From assembly GCF_041751335.1 (NCBI RefSeq), contig NZ_JBGSXS010000034.1, forward strand, positions 1-60,111: a stretch of 60,111 bases of DNA, given 5' to 3'. Every line of letters begins with the position of its first letter. The stretch's first letter is position 1. The notes under the pieces were generated by a model, which saw only the letters and a list, made by a program, of their open reading frames with translations, was not told the DNA's origin and searched no databases. Origin of the DNA: Aquiflexum sp041751335. Lineage in GTDB: Bacteria; Bacteroidota; Bacteroidia; Cytophagales; Cyclobacteriaceae. Position numbers and translations under genes: made by a program. Positions 8,402 to 17,748 of the stretch are shown in pieces.

Positions 8402-9253
8402 CTAATCCGGAAAAAAGATTCGTTCTTTCCCTGAATAGATATTGAAACTGCCGCTTTTTAAAAAACCTATAAGCGTAATTCCCTTTTCTTCTGCCATCGA
8501 GACGGCCAAACTTGATGGGGCGCCTACTGCTACTAGAATGGGAATTCCTGCTTTGATGGATTTTTGTACCAATTCAAAACTTATTCTACCACTCAGCATC
8601 ATCAAATGCTGATTTAGTGGCATACTCCCTTTTTCCAAAGCGGCTCCTACCACTTTATCAAATGCATTGTGGCGTCCCACATCTTCACGAAGTATCAATA
8701 AATCCCCTTCTAAATTGAAAAGGGCAGCCGCATGCATCCCACCTGTATATTTGAAACCTACCTGAACTTCCATGAGCCTTTCGTTCAAAAGAGATAAGAG
8801 TTCGGATTTGATTTTGGGTATTCCGGGTTCCATTTTCTTTCCCAATGTGCTAATGGAATCAATGGCACTTTTGCCACAGATGCCACAACTGGAATTGGTC
8901 AGAAACTGCCGGTCTAAGATTCCCTGATCAAACTCAACCGATGGCTCAAGTTTGACAATCAATACATTTCCTTTTTCCTCAGGCTTACCTTTTTTGCAAT
9001 ACCTGATCAATTGAATATCATCTTTTTTTTGAATGATGTTCTCTGCCAATAAAAATCCGATTGCCAGTTCAAAATCATGACCTGGTGTTCTCATTGTCAC
9101 TGTAAGGGCCTTTTCCTTCCATGCCAGCTCACTACCAAATTGCAATTTGATCTGTAAAGGTTCTTCAACAGCCAAAAGATCGTTCTTGGATTCCAATTGG
9201 TTGTCTTTCCAGGAATTGATATGGACCCAGGTTACAGGGGAATTGGTTTTCAT
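8402..9253 (-). CDS. fdhD: Formate dehydrogenase accessory sulfurtransferase FdhD
   Basis: A 283-residue cytoplasmic protein. It carries the FdhD signature around SSCGICGKSA, with Cys123 and Cys126 forming the CxxC that passes sulfur from a cysteine desulfurase to the molybdenum cofactor. Other matches are RTPGHDFELAIGFLLAEN near 56-72 and GGMHAAALF with REDVGRHNAFDKV further on, all standard for the family. Length is normal. Its ATG (9253-9251) shares one base with the TGA of the upstream molybdoenzyme gene, so the two are translationally coupled and FdhD very probably sulfurates that enzyme. Confidence 0.95.
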   Translation of the reverse strand: MKTNSPVTWVHINSWKDNQLESKNDLLAVEEPLQIKLQFGSELAWKEKALTVTMRTPGHDFELAIGFLLAENIIQKKDDIQLIRYCKKGKPEEKGNVLIVKLEPSVEFDQGILDRQFLTNSSCGICGKSAIDSISTLGKKMEPGIPKIKSELLSLLNERLMEVQVGFKYTGGMHAAALFNLEGDLLILREDVGRHNAFDKVVGAALEKGSMPLNQHLMMLSGRISFELVQKSIKAGIPILVAVGAPSSLAVSMAEEKGITLIGFLKSGSFNIYSGKERIFFPD

Positions 9254-11526
9254 CAGATATCAGATTTTTTGATCGATACCTCCACAAATTTGGATGCAGG
9301 ACAAAAAGATTCAGGTGATTTATTGTCTATGGCAACCAAAACATTTCCTTCTGGAAAGTAAACACCAACACAACCTTTGGAAATCATATAAGGCACTACT
9401 TGAAAATCCCTTAATTCCCTTTTTTGCCCATTGAAATGGCTGGTGATATTCACAAAATCTTCTGATGCAACTCCAATGGTTTTCATATCATCTTCATGCA
9501 TCATGACTACTTCCCTGCTGTTTTTGATTCCTCTATATCTGTCATCAAAACCATAAATAGTCGTATTGAACTGGTCATGACTTCTAACTGTCATCAAAAT
9601 AAAATTCCCTTTTCCGATTTCATTTTGGGGTAAGGCATTGACTGTGAAATGGGCTTTCCCATCCTGGGTTTGAAATTTCCCTTCCCGGTTGCAATTGGGT
9701 AGATAAAACCCGCCCGCTTTTCTGATTCTTTGGTTATAATCCTCAAAACCGTCAATCACGCTTTCTATCTTTTCCCTGATAAGGTCATAATTCTGGGACA
9801 ATGATTTCCATTCTGTTTTGGTTTTGCTTTTCAATGTTGTCTGTGCAATGCCGCAGATGATTTCTACCTCGCTTTTGAGATCGGTGGAAATTGGAGGAAG
9901 ATCACCCAAAGACATTCTGACCCTTCCTGCGGTATCCTCGGTACTTACAAATTGTGGACCTATTGGACTGATATCGGCTTCAGTTCTCCCCAAACAAGGG
10001 AGAATAAGTGCAGCTTTTCCATGGATTAAATGACTCCGGTTGAGCTTAGTGGAAACTTGGACTGTCAAATCACAGTTTCTCAGTCCTTCAAAAACTAAGT
10101 TGGTGTCAGGTGCCGCCAAACTAAAATTCCCTCCCAATCCAAAAAATACCTTAACCTTTTTATCCGCCATTGCCTTTATTGCCGCTACAGTTGAATATCC
10201 ATGTTTCCTTGGAGCCTTAAATTCAAATATCTTTTCCATTCGATCCAAAAAAGAATCCGGCATCTTTTCCCAAATCCCCATAGTCCGGTCTCCCTGCACA
10301 TTGCTATGCCCTCTCACAGGAAGGGTGCCTGCTCCTTTTTTTCCAATAGAGCCTTTCAGTAATAATAAGTTGACGATCTCCCTGATGGTGTTTTCGGCAT
10401 TTCGGTGCTGGGTGACTCCCATGGCCCAAGCAATGATAATTTTTTGTTTGTCTTTGAGCATTTCTGCGGCCTTAAATACCAACTCTGGTTCAAGGCCACT
10501 CTGCTGGATCAATTCCTCCAGATTTGAAGTTTTCAATTCCTTAAGCAAATCCTCAAAGCCTGAAGTATTTTTATCAATAAAGGCATGGTCAAAGACATTT
10601 CCTCCACTCCTCAAATCCTCCTCATATAAAATCTTCATCAGGGCTTTTAAGAAAAAAATGTCCCCGTTAATCCTGATAGAAAGATACAGGTCATGAATTT
10701 TTGTAGGTTTCCCTACCCATTCCCAAGGTCTTTGCGGATGCCTGAAATGCATAAAACCAGCTTCGGGCATGGGGTTGACTACGATAATTTTGCCGGCATT
10801 TTTCTTTAATTGCTCTAGGGACAAAAGCATCCTCGGTGAATTTGTTCCGGCATTTTGTCCAATATTAATCAGCACATCAGCCTCAGAAATATCATCCAAG
10901 GTCACGGAAGCTTTACCAATACCCAATGTTTCTTTCAAAGCTTTTCCACTTGCCTCATGGCACATATTAGAACAGTCAGGAAGGTTGTTTGTACCAAATT
11001 GCCTCACAAAAGATTGATATAAAAAAGCAGCCTCATTGCTGGCCCTACCTGAGGTGTAGAATACGGCTTCATCCGGGGAATCAAGGCCACTCAGCTTTTC
11101 AGCAATGAATTCAAAAGCCTCATCCCAAGAAATGGGTTCATAATGTCGAGAGCCTTCCCTTAAAATCATCGGTTGGGTTAACCTCCCTTGTTTTTCCAGC
11201 CAATAATCTGATTTTTCCAAGAGTGAATCAATGGAATTTTCTTTAAAAAAATCTGCTGTTACTCTGTGTTTGGTGGATTCCCAAGCAACCGCTTTGACTC
11301 CATTTTCACAGTATTCCGCTATTTTACTTACTTTATCTGCATCCGGGTCAGGCCATGCGCAACTTGGGCAATCAAAGCCTTTGGGCTGATTGAGTTTGAA
11401 CAAAGTCTTTACACCCCTTCCAATATAGGTTTCTTCCCAAAGGTAATATCCAACAGATTTGATGGCCGGGAATCCAACTGAAGTCCCCGGCATAGGAGAA
11501 ATTTTGACTTTATTTTCTTTTTTCAT
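9253..11526 (-). CDS. FdhF/YdeP-type molybdopterin oxidoreductase (formate-dehydrogenase-like)
   Basis: A 757-residue protein without an export signal, so probably cytoplasmic. The N-terminus has GFDCPSCAWPDPDA (Cys53, Cys56), the YdeP-type iron-sulfur region. The molybdenum-binding segment reads NMCHEASG, with Cys where E. coli FdhF has selenocysteine. Later GHSNVQGDRTMG and the C-terminal molybdopterin-dinucleotide domain with TIYGFDDRYRGI match the family. It is likely a bis-MGD oxidoreductase; formate is the usual guess, but YdeP relatives are poorly characterised. It is coupled to fdhD by a 1-bp overlap. The region upstream is an interspersed repeat. Confidence 0.88.
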   Translation of the reverse strand: MKKENKVKISPMPGTSVGFPAIKSVGYYLWEETYIGRGVKTLFKLNQPKGFDCPSCAWPDPDADKVSKIAEYCENGVKAVAWESTKHRVTADFFKENSIDSLLEKSDYWLEKQGRLTQPMILREGSRHYEPISWDEAFEFIAEKLSGLDSPDEAVFYTSGRASNEAAFLYQSFVRQFGTNNLPDCSNMCHEASGKALKETLGIGKASVTLDDISEADVLINIGQNAGTNSPRMLLSLEQLKKNAGKIIVVNPMPEAGFMHFRHPQRPWEWVGKPTKIHDLYLSIRINGDIFFLKALMKILYEEDLRSGGNVFDHAFIDKNTSGFEDLLKELKTSNLEELIQQSGLEPELVFKAAEMLKDKQKIIIAWAMGVTQHRNAENTIREIVNLLLLKGSIGKKGAGTLPVRGHSNVQGDRTMGIWEKMPDSFLDRMEKIFEFKAPRKHGYSTVAAIKAMADKKVKVFFGLGGNFSLAAPDTNLVFEGLRNCDLTVQVSTKLNRSHLIHGKAALILPCLGRTEADISPIGPQFVSTEDTAGRVRMSLGDLPPISTDLKSEVEIICGIAQTTLKSKTKTEWKSLSQNYDLIREKIESVIDGFEDYNQRIRKAGGFYLPNCNREGKFQTQDGKAHFTVNALPQNEIGKGNFILMTVRSHDQFNTTIYGFDDRYRGIKNSREVVMMHEDDMKTIGVASEDFVNITSHFNGQKRELRDFQVVPYMISKGCVGVYFPEGNVLVAIDNKSPESFCPASKFVEVSIKKSDI

Positions 11527-11548
11527 TTAAATCTTTCCAAATGATAGT

Positions 11549-11750
11549 TACCAATGACATATATCGGAGCGCCGTCATGCTGATCCCGATAGCGATCGGG
11601 AGAAGCATCTCATGAGATACAGTATATAATATAATTAGATAGGACCTCTGGAGATCCCTCGTGCCTCGGGATGACGGCTGCCGAGTGGGTATTTTTGATG
11701 TCATTACATTTTCTGAGCATTTTAATATTGTTAGGGACTCACCATGACGG
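11549..11750. repeat. Interspersed repeat, copy A
   Basis: About 200 bp filling most of the 301-bp gap 11527-11827, which has no credible gene. From CCAATGACAT (11551) it runs through GCCGTCATGCTGATCCCGAT, an embedded CCCGATAGCGATCGGG palindrome, AGAAGCATCTCATGAG, an AT spacer, ACCTCTGGAGATCCCTCG, CTCGGGATGACGG, GATGTCATTA and GGGACTCACCATGACGG. The same order recurs at 20489-20681 and 59779-60111. The CCGTCATGCTGA left end and the GGATGACGG right end are imperfect inverted repeats of each other. An 89-codon reading frame across it is coincidental. Confidence 0.85.
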
Positions 11751-11827
11751 TTGCCCTTGCATCCGACATCGGTCATCATACAATTTTTAAGAAACCAATA
11801 TAACTACCAAACGACCCGACAACTACA

Positions 11828-13117
11828 TCACTTATTCATCAATTCCTCAATCTCCTCGGCCTCAATCGGTATATTTCTCATCAAATCGAAATAACCTTCA
11901 TCCAGGACGACAATGTTATTTTCCAACCTTATTCCCAAACCTTCTTCCTGTATATAAATCCCCGGTTCAACGGTAAAGACCATCCCCGGTGTGATGGGTT
12001 CGTGCATGGTCCCCACATCGTGCACATCCAAACCTAAATGATGCGAAGTGCCGTGCATAAAGTATTTTTTGTAGGCGGGGGTCTTAGGATCCTGATTTTT
12101 GATGTCATTTTGATCAATCAAGCCCAATTCAAGTAATTCTGACTGCATCATCAAACCCACCTCTTTATGGTAATCCTGTATATTGATCCCCGGTCTGAGA
12201 ATATCCATGGCACCTCTTTGCACCCGCAATACGGCATTATAAACCTTCTTTTGCCTTTTAGTAAATATTCCATTGACAGGGATGGTCCTGGTCATATCCG
12301 CATTATAGTTTCCATATTCCGCCCCGACATCCATAAGGATCAAATCCCCGTCTTTGCAGATTTCTTTGTTTTCAATATAATGCAGCACACAGGCATTGGC
12401 ACCACTGGCAATGATGGGTTCGTAAGCAAAGCCTTTACTGCGATTTCGTACAAACTCGTGGATCAACTCCGCTTCTATTTCATATTCCGTCACTCCGGGT
12501 TTTGTAAAGGAAAGGATTCTTCTGAAGCCTTTTTCTGTAATATCACAAGCGATCTGCATTTGATCTGATTCTTCTTTTTCCTTTACCGCTCTCAATGCAT
12601 GCATTATCGGAGCCACACGATGATAATGGTGCAATGGATATCTTTCCTTGCAGGTTTTTATAAACCTAGCATCTCTGGTTTCGACCACCACAGCTGCACG
12701 AAGGTGCTCATTGGTGTTTAGGAAGACATTTTCACTTAAGGCCATCAATGTATTCAAAACACCATCAAAATTGGAAACCCATTGTATATTTTCAATCCCT
12801 GAAGTTGCCAACGCTTCTTCTTTGGTATATTTATGACCTTCCCAAATCGCAATATGCTCGCTGGTTTCTCGTAAAAACAGCACTTCTCGCAAATTAGGAT
12901 CTGGAAAGTCCGGACAAACCACCAATACCGATTCCTCTTGATCAATCCCTGTGAGGTAAAAAATGTCATTATTCTGTCGGAAACGAACTGATCCATCCGC
13001 ATTTGTTGGCAAAATATCATTTGAATGAAATACTGCCAAAGATTTTGGGGGAAGTTTTTCTTTGAGTTTTTGACGGTTTTTGATGTAAAAGTCCTGTGAT
13101 AAAGGTGTGTATTTCAT
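11828..13117 (-). CDS. pepP: Xaa-Pro aminopeptidase (aminopeptidase P, M24B)
   Basis: A 429-residue cytoplasmic metallopeptidase that removes N-terminal residues preceding proline. Residues 1-170 form the aminopeptidase P N-domain (SVRFRQNNDIFYLTGIDQEE). The catalytic half has the dinuclear-metal ligands in order: LMDVGAEYGNYNADMTRT (two Asp), HGTSHHLGLDVHD (His), VEPGIY (Glu) and RLENNI (Glu). Length is normal. ATG 13117 is the only sensible start. It is divergent from the M16 peptidase gene across 140 bp, in which a -7-like TATTTTTG for this gene (minus strand) lies at 13175-13182. Confidence 0.94.
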   Translation of the reverse strand: MKYTPLSQDFYIKNRQKLKEKLPPKSLAVFHSNDILPTNADGSVRFRQNNDIFYLTGIDQEESVLVVCPDFPDPNLREVLFLRETSEHIAIWEGHKYTKEEALATSGIENIQWVSNFDGVLNTLMALSENVFLNTNEHLRAAVVVETRDARFIKTCKERYPLHHYHRVAPIMHALRAVKEKEESDQMQIACDITEKGFRRILSFTKPGVTEYEIEAELIHEFVRNRSKGFAYEPIIASGANACVLHYIENKEICKDGDLILMDVGAEYGNYNADMTRTIPVNGIFTKRQKKVYNAVLRVQRGAMDILRPGINIQDYHKEVGLMMQSELLELGLIDQNDIKNQDPKTPAYKKYFMHGTSHHLGLDVHDVGTMHEPITPGMVFTVEPGIYIQEEGLGIRLENNIVVLDEGYFDLMRNIPIEAEEIEELMNK

Positions 13118-13223
13118 AATGTGTCCTGATAATTGGTATTAGAGAAGAATGAAATTAGGTATTAGATATTGAACCAAAAATACCATTTATCAATTGGGTA
13201 AAAAAACACATCAATAAGTCTTT

Positions 13224-13231
13224 TATTTTTG
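13224..13231 (+). promoter_or_regulatory. Possible -7 box for the M16 peptidase operon
   Basis: TATTTTTG matches the Bacteroidetes -7 consensus TAnnTTTG, 26 bp before the ATG at 13258. No TTG is at the expected distance upstream, so support is weak. Confidence 0.3.
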
Positions 13232-13257
13232 TACTTTGAGGCAAGGAAAAATTAAGC

Positions 13258-14487
13258 ATGCAATATAATTTAAAGGAACTTCCCAATGGGATCCGAATAG
13301 TACATCAGGAAGTCACCCATACCCGGATGGTACATTGTGGTTTTGTACTGAACATTGGCAGTAGAGATGAGTCCAAGGAACAGGAAGGTTTGGCGCATTT
13401 CTGGGAACACATGGCATTCAAAGGGACCAAAAAAAGAAAGGCCTATCACATCATTAACCGATTGGAATCTCTTGGAGGAGAATTGAACGCCTACACTACC
13501 AAGGAAAAAATCTGTTTTTATTCAAGCATTTTAAAAGAACACTTCCCGAAAGCTGCAGAGCTTTTATGCGATATCACTTTCAACAGTACATTTCCAAAAA
13601 AGCAAATCGACAAAGAAAGGCAGGTCATATTGGAAGAAATGGCCATGTACCGTGATTCACCGGATGATTCCATTCAAGATGATTTTGATGAGCTGATTTT
13701 TGAGGGGCATGCTTTGGGCAGAAATATATTGGGAACTGAGCAAACTGTTACCAATTTTACCCAGGAAGACTTTTTTGAGTTTATATCTTCCCGGCTCGAT
13801 ACCACACAGATAGTCTTCTCGGTAATCGGAAATATATCTTTCAATAAAGTGCTTCAACAAGTAGCATCTTTTCTGACTGAAATCCCTGCGAAAAGAAGTT
13901 TGTATGTCAGAAGCGGTTTCACCAAATATCAACCCAAGGTGAAAGTCGTCGAAAAGGAAATTACGCAGGCCCATTGTGCCATTGGAAAACCTGCATTTTC
14001 ATTTTATGATTCCAGGAGATTTCAATTATACTTGCTCAACAATATCCTTGGCGGTCCTAGTATGAATTCCCGTTTGAATCTTTCCTTAAGGGAAAAACAT
14101 GGCTATGTCTATAGTGTGGAATCACATTATCAAGCCTACTCTGACACAGGTTTTGTTGGGGTTTATTTTGGTACGGAACAGAAAACTGCAAACCGGGCCA
14201 AAAAAGTCGTGCTGAAAGAAATGGAAAAGTTGAGGCTCAAAAAATTGGGAACCATGCAACTCCACATGGCCAAAGAACAGGCTATCGGACAAATGGCGAT
14301 GGCCGAAGAAAATTATGCTGCCTTGATGTTGGTTTTTGCTAAAAACTTGTTGGACAAAGGGAGAATTGACTCCTTGGATACTATCTTTGGCATTATCAGG
14401 GAATCGACCGCTGAGGATTTGATGGATATTGCCAATGAAGTTTATAGCCCTGACCAATTGAGTTACCTGAATTATATTCCTGCCTGA
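13258..14487 (+). CDS. M16 family zinc peptidase
   Basis: A 409-residue insulinase/processing-peptidase-like protein. The inverted zinc motif HFWEH is at residues 47-51, and the third ligand is expected near Glu127 in VILEEMAMYRDSP, at the usual distance. The second half is the non-catalytic M16 repeat with REKHGYVYSVESHY, the conserved R/Y pair region. Length matches the single-chain two-domain M16B group. No signal peptide is visible, so it is probably cytoplasmic. The stop at 14487 is followed two bases later by the O-methyltransferase start, and that gene overlaps the transglycosylase gene, making a three-gene run. Confidence 0.93.
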   Translation: MQYNLKELPNGIRIVHQEVTHTRMVHCGFVLNIGSRDESKEQEGLAHFWEHMAFKGTKKRKAYHIINRLESLGGELNAYTTKEKICFYSSILKEHFPKAAELLCDITFNSTFPKKQIDKERQVILEEMAMYRDSPDDSIQDDFDELIFEGHALGRNILGTEQTVTNFTQEDFFEFISSRLDTTQIVFSVIGNISFNKVLQQVASFLTEIPAKRSLYVRSGFTKYQPKVKVVEKEITQAHCAIGKPAFSFYDSRRFQLYLLNNILGGPSMNSRLNLSLREKHGYVYSVESHYQAYSDTGFVGVYFGTEQKTANRAKKVVLKEMEKLRLKKLGTMQLHMAKEQAIGQMAMAEENYAALMLVFAKNLLDKGRIDSLDTIFGIIRESTAEDLMDIANEVYSPDQLSYLNYIPA

Positions 14488-14489
14488 AA

Positions 14490-15134
14490 ATGGATTTTCT
14501 CTCCCCCGAAATATTATCATATTGCCAAGATCACAGCAGCGGAGAAGATGAATTGCTCCGGCACATTTCAAGGGAAACTCACGCCAAGGTATTGATGCCA
14601 AGAATGCTTTCCGGCCACTTACAGGGAAAGACCCTGGAATTGTTGGTTAAAATGTTGAATCCCCAAGTCATCTTGGAAATCGGGACATTCACGGGTTACT
14701 CCGGAATCTGCTTAGCCAGAGGATTAGGGGAAAATGGCAGGATTATCACTTTGGATATCAATGAGGAGTTGGAAGACATGACGAGGGGATTTTTCAAAAA
14801 ATCCGGATTGGATTCAAAAATAGATTATAGAATAGGAAATGCTATGGATATCATTCCTATCATTGAGGAAAAATTTGATATGGTCTTTATTGATGCCGAC
14901 AAAGGAAACTATATCAATTATTATAACCTTGTCGTTGAAAAAATGAATCAAGGTGGCATCATATTGGCGGACAATGTATTGTGGTCCGGAAAAGTAATTA
15001 CTGAGGAGGGAAATAAGATTGATAAAGACACGCAAACTATACTGGATTACAATAGAATGGTTCAGAATGATCCACGAGTCGAAAATGTACTTCTTCCTAT
15101 CAGAGACGGATTAATGCTGGCAAGAAAAATATGA
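14490..15134 (+). CDS. Class I SAM-dependent O-methyltransferase (CCoAOMT-like)
   Basis: A 214-residue cytoplasmic enzyme. SAM-binding motif I is ILEIGTFTGYSGICLARGL, followed by IITLDINEE, DMVFIDADKGNY (metal-binding Asp region) and IILADNVLWSGKV. These are the hallmarks of the caffeoyl-CoA/catechol O-methyltransferase-like family. Bacterial members methylate catechol-type substrates, and the natural target here is unknown. It starts two bases after the M16 gene and its TGA overlaps the next ATG by the ATGA pattern, implying coupling. Confidence 0.93.
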   Translation: MDFLSPEILSYCQDHSSGEDELLRHISRETHAKVLMPRMLSGHLQGKTLELLVKMLNPQVILEIGTFTGYSGICLARGLGENGRIITLDINEELEDMTRGFFKKSGLDSKIDYRIGNAMDIIPIIEEKFDMVFIDADKGNYINYYNLVVEKMNQGGIILADNVLWSGKVITEEGNKIDKDTQTILDYNRMVQNDPRVENVLLPIRDGLMLARKI

Positions 15135-16729
15135 ATATGAATAATTTAATGACCTTCAAGAGAAATTTACTGATCTGCTTTACTTTTTTAATTGGGCCGA
15201 TGGCTTGGGCCCAGGTTCCACAAGTCCCCAATGAACTCCGTTTTGCAGACATAACAATTAAAATCAATGAACAGGCGAGAAGAGAAATTCAAAGTGATGT
15301 AGATGCCCTTTACCGTAATCCAACCTATTTCAGGGCAAAAGCCGAAAGGGTAAATCTTTATTTGCCTTTGGTAGAGAGGGAATTGCGAGACGCAGGGGTT
15401 CCTGCAGATTTTAAATATTTGGTTATACAAGAAAGCAGCCTGATCTCTGATGCTGTTTCTACTTCAAATGCAGTAGGATTCTGGCAGTTCAAACAAGGGA
15501 CAGCAGAAGAAGTGTCTCTAAGGGTAGATAATCAAGTTGATGACAGGAAAAACATTGTGAACTCTACACAAGGGGCCGCAAGATATCTGAAAAAAAACAA
15601 TGCCCAATTTGATAATTGGATTTGTGCGTTGGTGGCCTACCAAATGGGATTGGGGGGAGCTAGAGGCTATTTTGGGACACAATTTAATGGAAAAAAAGTA
15701 GTCGAAATTGACAGAAATTCGCATTGGTACTTTAAAAAATTTCTGGCCCACAAGGTTGCTTTTGAAAGTCCGACTGTTAGATTAGCAAGCAATTCGGGGT
15801 ATTTGGAGGAAATCAGGATACAAGGCCCAACAACTTTGAAAGCCATTGCACCAAGACTGGGTGTAACTGAAGCCCATTTAAAAGAATACAACAAATGGAC
15901 CGCTAAAGGCAATATCCCCGATGACAGGCCTTATTCCATAGTATATATGAGGGAGGGCACACAACAAGCTAGACCCGCAATTGCCCAAACCCAACCTACA
16001 ACCCAGCCTGCTGCTACTACTGTCAGTACCGTGAGCAATACTGCTTACCCAATAGTCACAGGAAACCAATCAAATGCTACCCAGCCTAATCAGATCAAGG
16101 TTAATAACATAGATGGTGTTAAAGCGGCCAACACAACAACCCAAGAAAATTTCACAGATCAGATAGGGATCAAAGAAAATAAATTCAGAAGGATCAACGA
16201 CCTCGAAAAAAATGAAAAGATAGAGGCCGGTCAATATTACTACACCAAAGCAAAGAAAACCAGAGCTGAAGAAGAGCAACATGTTGTTCTTCCCGGAGAA
16301 ACCCTTTGGTCAATTTCCCAAATGTACGGCATCAAATTATCTGCTTTAAAGGCTAAGAATCGAATAAACGAAGACAGGGACCTAAAAGCTGGAATGATGT
16401 TGAATTTAAGAGAACATCTCAAAAGGGGTGAGGATATTCCCATGGTTCCAGCTACTGAATTTAGGAAGGTCGTCGCTTACAACAATCAACAGCCAACACC
16501 CACAAGTCCAACTAAAGTTAATCAATCTCAAAATACCACTTCTCCTGTTTCCAGTCCAGCTACTTCCAACACAAGTCCAAAAGTTGCCATCCATACTGTG
16601 GGTCAAGGGGAAAATTTGTTCCGAATCAGCCAAAAATATGGGGTAACTGTCGATGATATCAAGAAATGGAACAGATTATCAAACAATGATATAAAGATTG
16701 GACAAAAATTGACGATTAATAAACCATGA
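15131..16729 (+). CDS. Lytic transglycosylase with two LysM domains (MltD-like)
   Basis: A 532-residue envelope protein with a signal peptide ending near MAWAQ. Residues 75-220 are an SLT domain: the catalytic Glu is probably Glu101 in LVIQESSL, followed by SNAVGFWQF and LVAYQMGLGG. It cleaves the MurNAc-GlcNAc bond of peptidoglycan. Two LysM peptidoglycan-binding repeats lie at about 383-427 and 487-529, separated by Gln/Thr/Pro-rich linkers. This layout is that of MltD. The ATG at 15131 overlaps the stop of the methyltransferase gene. A DUF3078 gene follows after 29 bp. Confidence 0.92.
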   Translation: MNMNNLMTFKRNLLICFTFLIGPMAWAQVPQVPNELRFADITIKINEQARREIQSDVDALYRNPTYFRAKAERVNLYLPLVERELRDAGVPADFKYLVIQESSLISDAVSTSNAVGFWQFKQGTAEEVSLRVDNQVDDRKNIVNSTQGAARYLKKNNAQFDNWICALVAYQMGLGGARGYFGTQFNGKKVVEIDRNSHWYFKKFLAHKVAFESPTVRLASNSGYLEEIRIQGPTTLKAIAPRLGVTEAHLKEYNKWTAKGNIPDDRPYSIVYMREGTQQARPAIAQTQPTTQPAATTVSTVSNTAYPIVTGNQSNATQPNQIKVNNIDGVKAANTTTQENFTDQIGIKENKFRRINDLEKNEKIEAGQYYYTKAKKTRAEEEQHVVLPGETLWSISQMYGIKLSALKAKNRINEDRDLKAGMMLNLREHLKRGEDIPMVPATEFRKVVAYNNQQPTPTSPTKVNQSQNTTSPVSSPATSNTSPKVAIHTVGQGENLFRISQKYGVTVDDIKKWNRLSNNDIKIGQKLTINKP

Positions 16730-16758
16730 ATTTTATTTTAGCACTTTGAACCTGCAAA

Positions 16759-17748
16759 ATGCAAAAAAGAGTTTTCTCCCTTTGTCTTTTCTTCTTTGTT
16801 TCTGTCTCCTTGCTCAAAGCTCAGGATAGATTAATGCTTGCTGACACCCTGCTAATTAGTGGTGACACTATTATTATGTTGGGAGATTCAATTATTATCA
16901 AACAACAGGTAAAACCGGTCTATTGGGAAAATGGAGGGAATTTTAACCTGAGCCTTCAACAAGTAAGCCTTTCTAACTGGAATGCAGGTGGGGCAAGTAA
17001 TTTTGCCCTGAATACTGGCCTGAGTCTTTTTGCCAATTATAAAAAAGATGAGATCATCTGGGATACCAAATTAAATGTCAGTGCAGGATTTAATAGTCAG
17101 TCAGACAGAAGGTTCCGAACAAGGAAAACCAATGATAACTTTATTTTTATTAGCAAATATGGACGGGAGCTTACGGACCTTTGGTTTTTGACTACACAGT
17201 TGGAGGCAAGAACCCAATTACTTTCAGGTTATCGCTATTTCAGGCCTTCTGGCTCAGAGTTTGATTCCAGGTCAAAACTCTCCGATTTCCTTGCTCCTGC
17301 TTACATCCAATCCTCAACGGGTTTGAATTACCGTAAGGAATATGACAATAAAGATAGGATTTCAATCATTGCCTCGCCTTTTACAGGCCGTTTTACAGTT
17401 GTGCTCAATGATTCTCTCAGTAATGCTGGAGCATTTGGGGTCATACCCGGTGAAAATATCCGTGCAGAAGCAGGGGTGTCTTTTGGATCTACAACTGATA
17501 TACAAATGCTTGAAAATATTAGGTGGAAAGCAGATTTAAACCTGTTTACCAATTTTGAAAGATTGGGGAATTTTGTGGTCAATTTCAACTCAGTAATCTC
17601 CATGAAAGTCAATAAATACATTACCACCCGAATTGAAACCATATTGATCTATGACGAAAGGGTACTGATACAACAAGCGGAGGGTCCTCCAAGACAGGCT
17701 GTGCAATTACAGAATATGATCAATTTTGGGATTGGACTTGATTTTTAA
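16759..17748 (+). CDS. DUF3078 outer-membrane beta-barrel protein
   Basis: A 329-residue protein with signal peptide MQKRVFSLCLFFFVSVSLLKAQ. The mature region has the DUF3078 pattern: GGNFNLSLQQVSLSNWNAGG, then alternating strands such as WDTKLNVSAGFNSQ, and a C-terminal strand NMINFGIGLDF ending in Phe, typical of barrels inserted by the BAM machinery. Function of the family is not established. Its stop codon overlaps that of dnaX on the other strand by about four bases, a tail-to-tail overlap with no room for separate terminators. Confidence 0.85.
   Translation: MQKRVFSLCLFFFVSVSLLKAQDRLMLADTLLISGDTIIMLGDSIIIKQQVKPVYWENGGNFNLSLQQVSLSNWNAGGASNFALNTGLSLFANYKKDEIIWDTKLNVSAGFNSQSDRRFRTRKTNDNFIFISKYGRELTDLWFLTTQLEARTQLLSGYRYFRPSGSEFDSRSKLSDFLAPAYIQSSTGLNYRKEYDNKDRISIIASPFTGRFTVVLNDSLSNAGAFGVIPGENIRAEAGVSFGSTTDIQMLENIRWKADLNLFTNFERLGNFVVNFNSVISMKVNKYITTRIETILIYDERVLIQQAEGPPRQAVQLQNMINFGIGLDF

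Noticed and set aside
10040..10696. 218-codon frame on the plus strand
   Set aside because: Antisense to the YdeP-type gene, with a composition that follows the complement of it.
11510..11779. 89-codon frame on the minus strand
   Set aside because: It lies within interspersed repeat copy A; codons follow the repeat words, not a protein.
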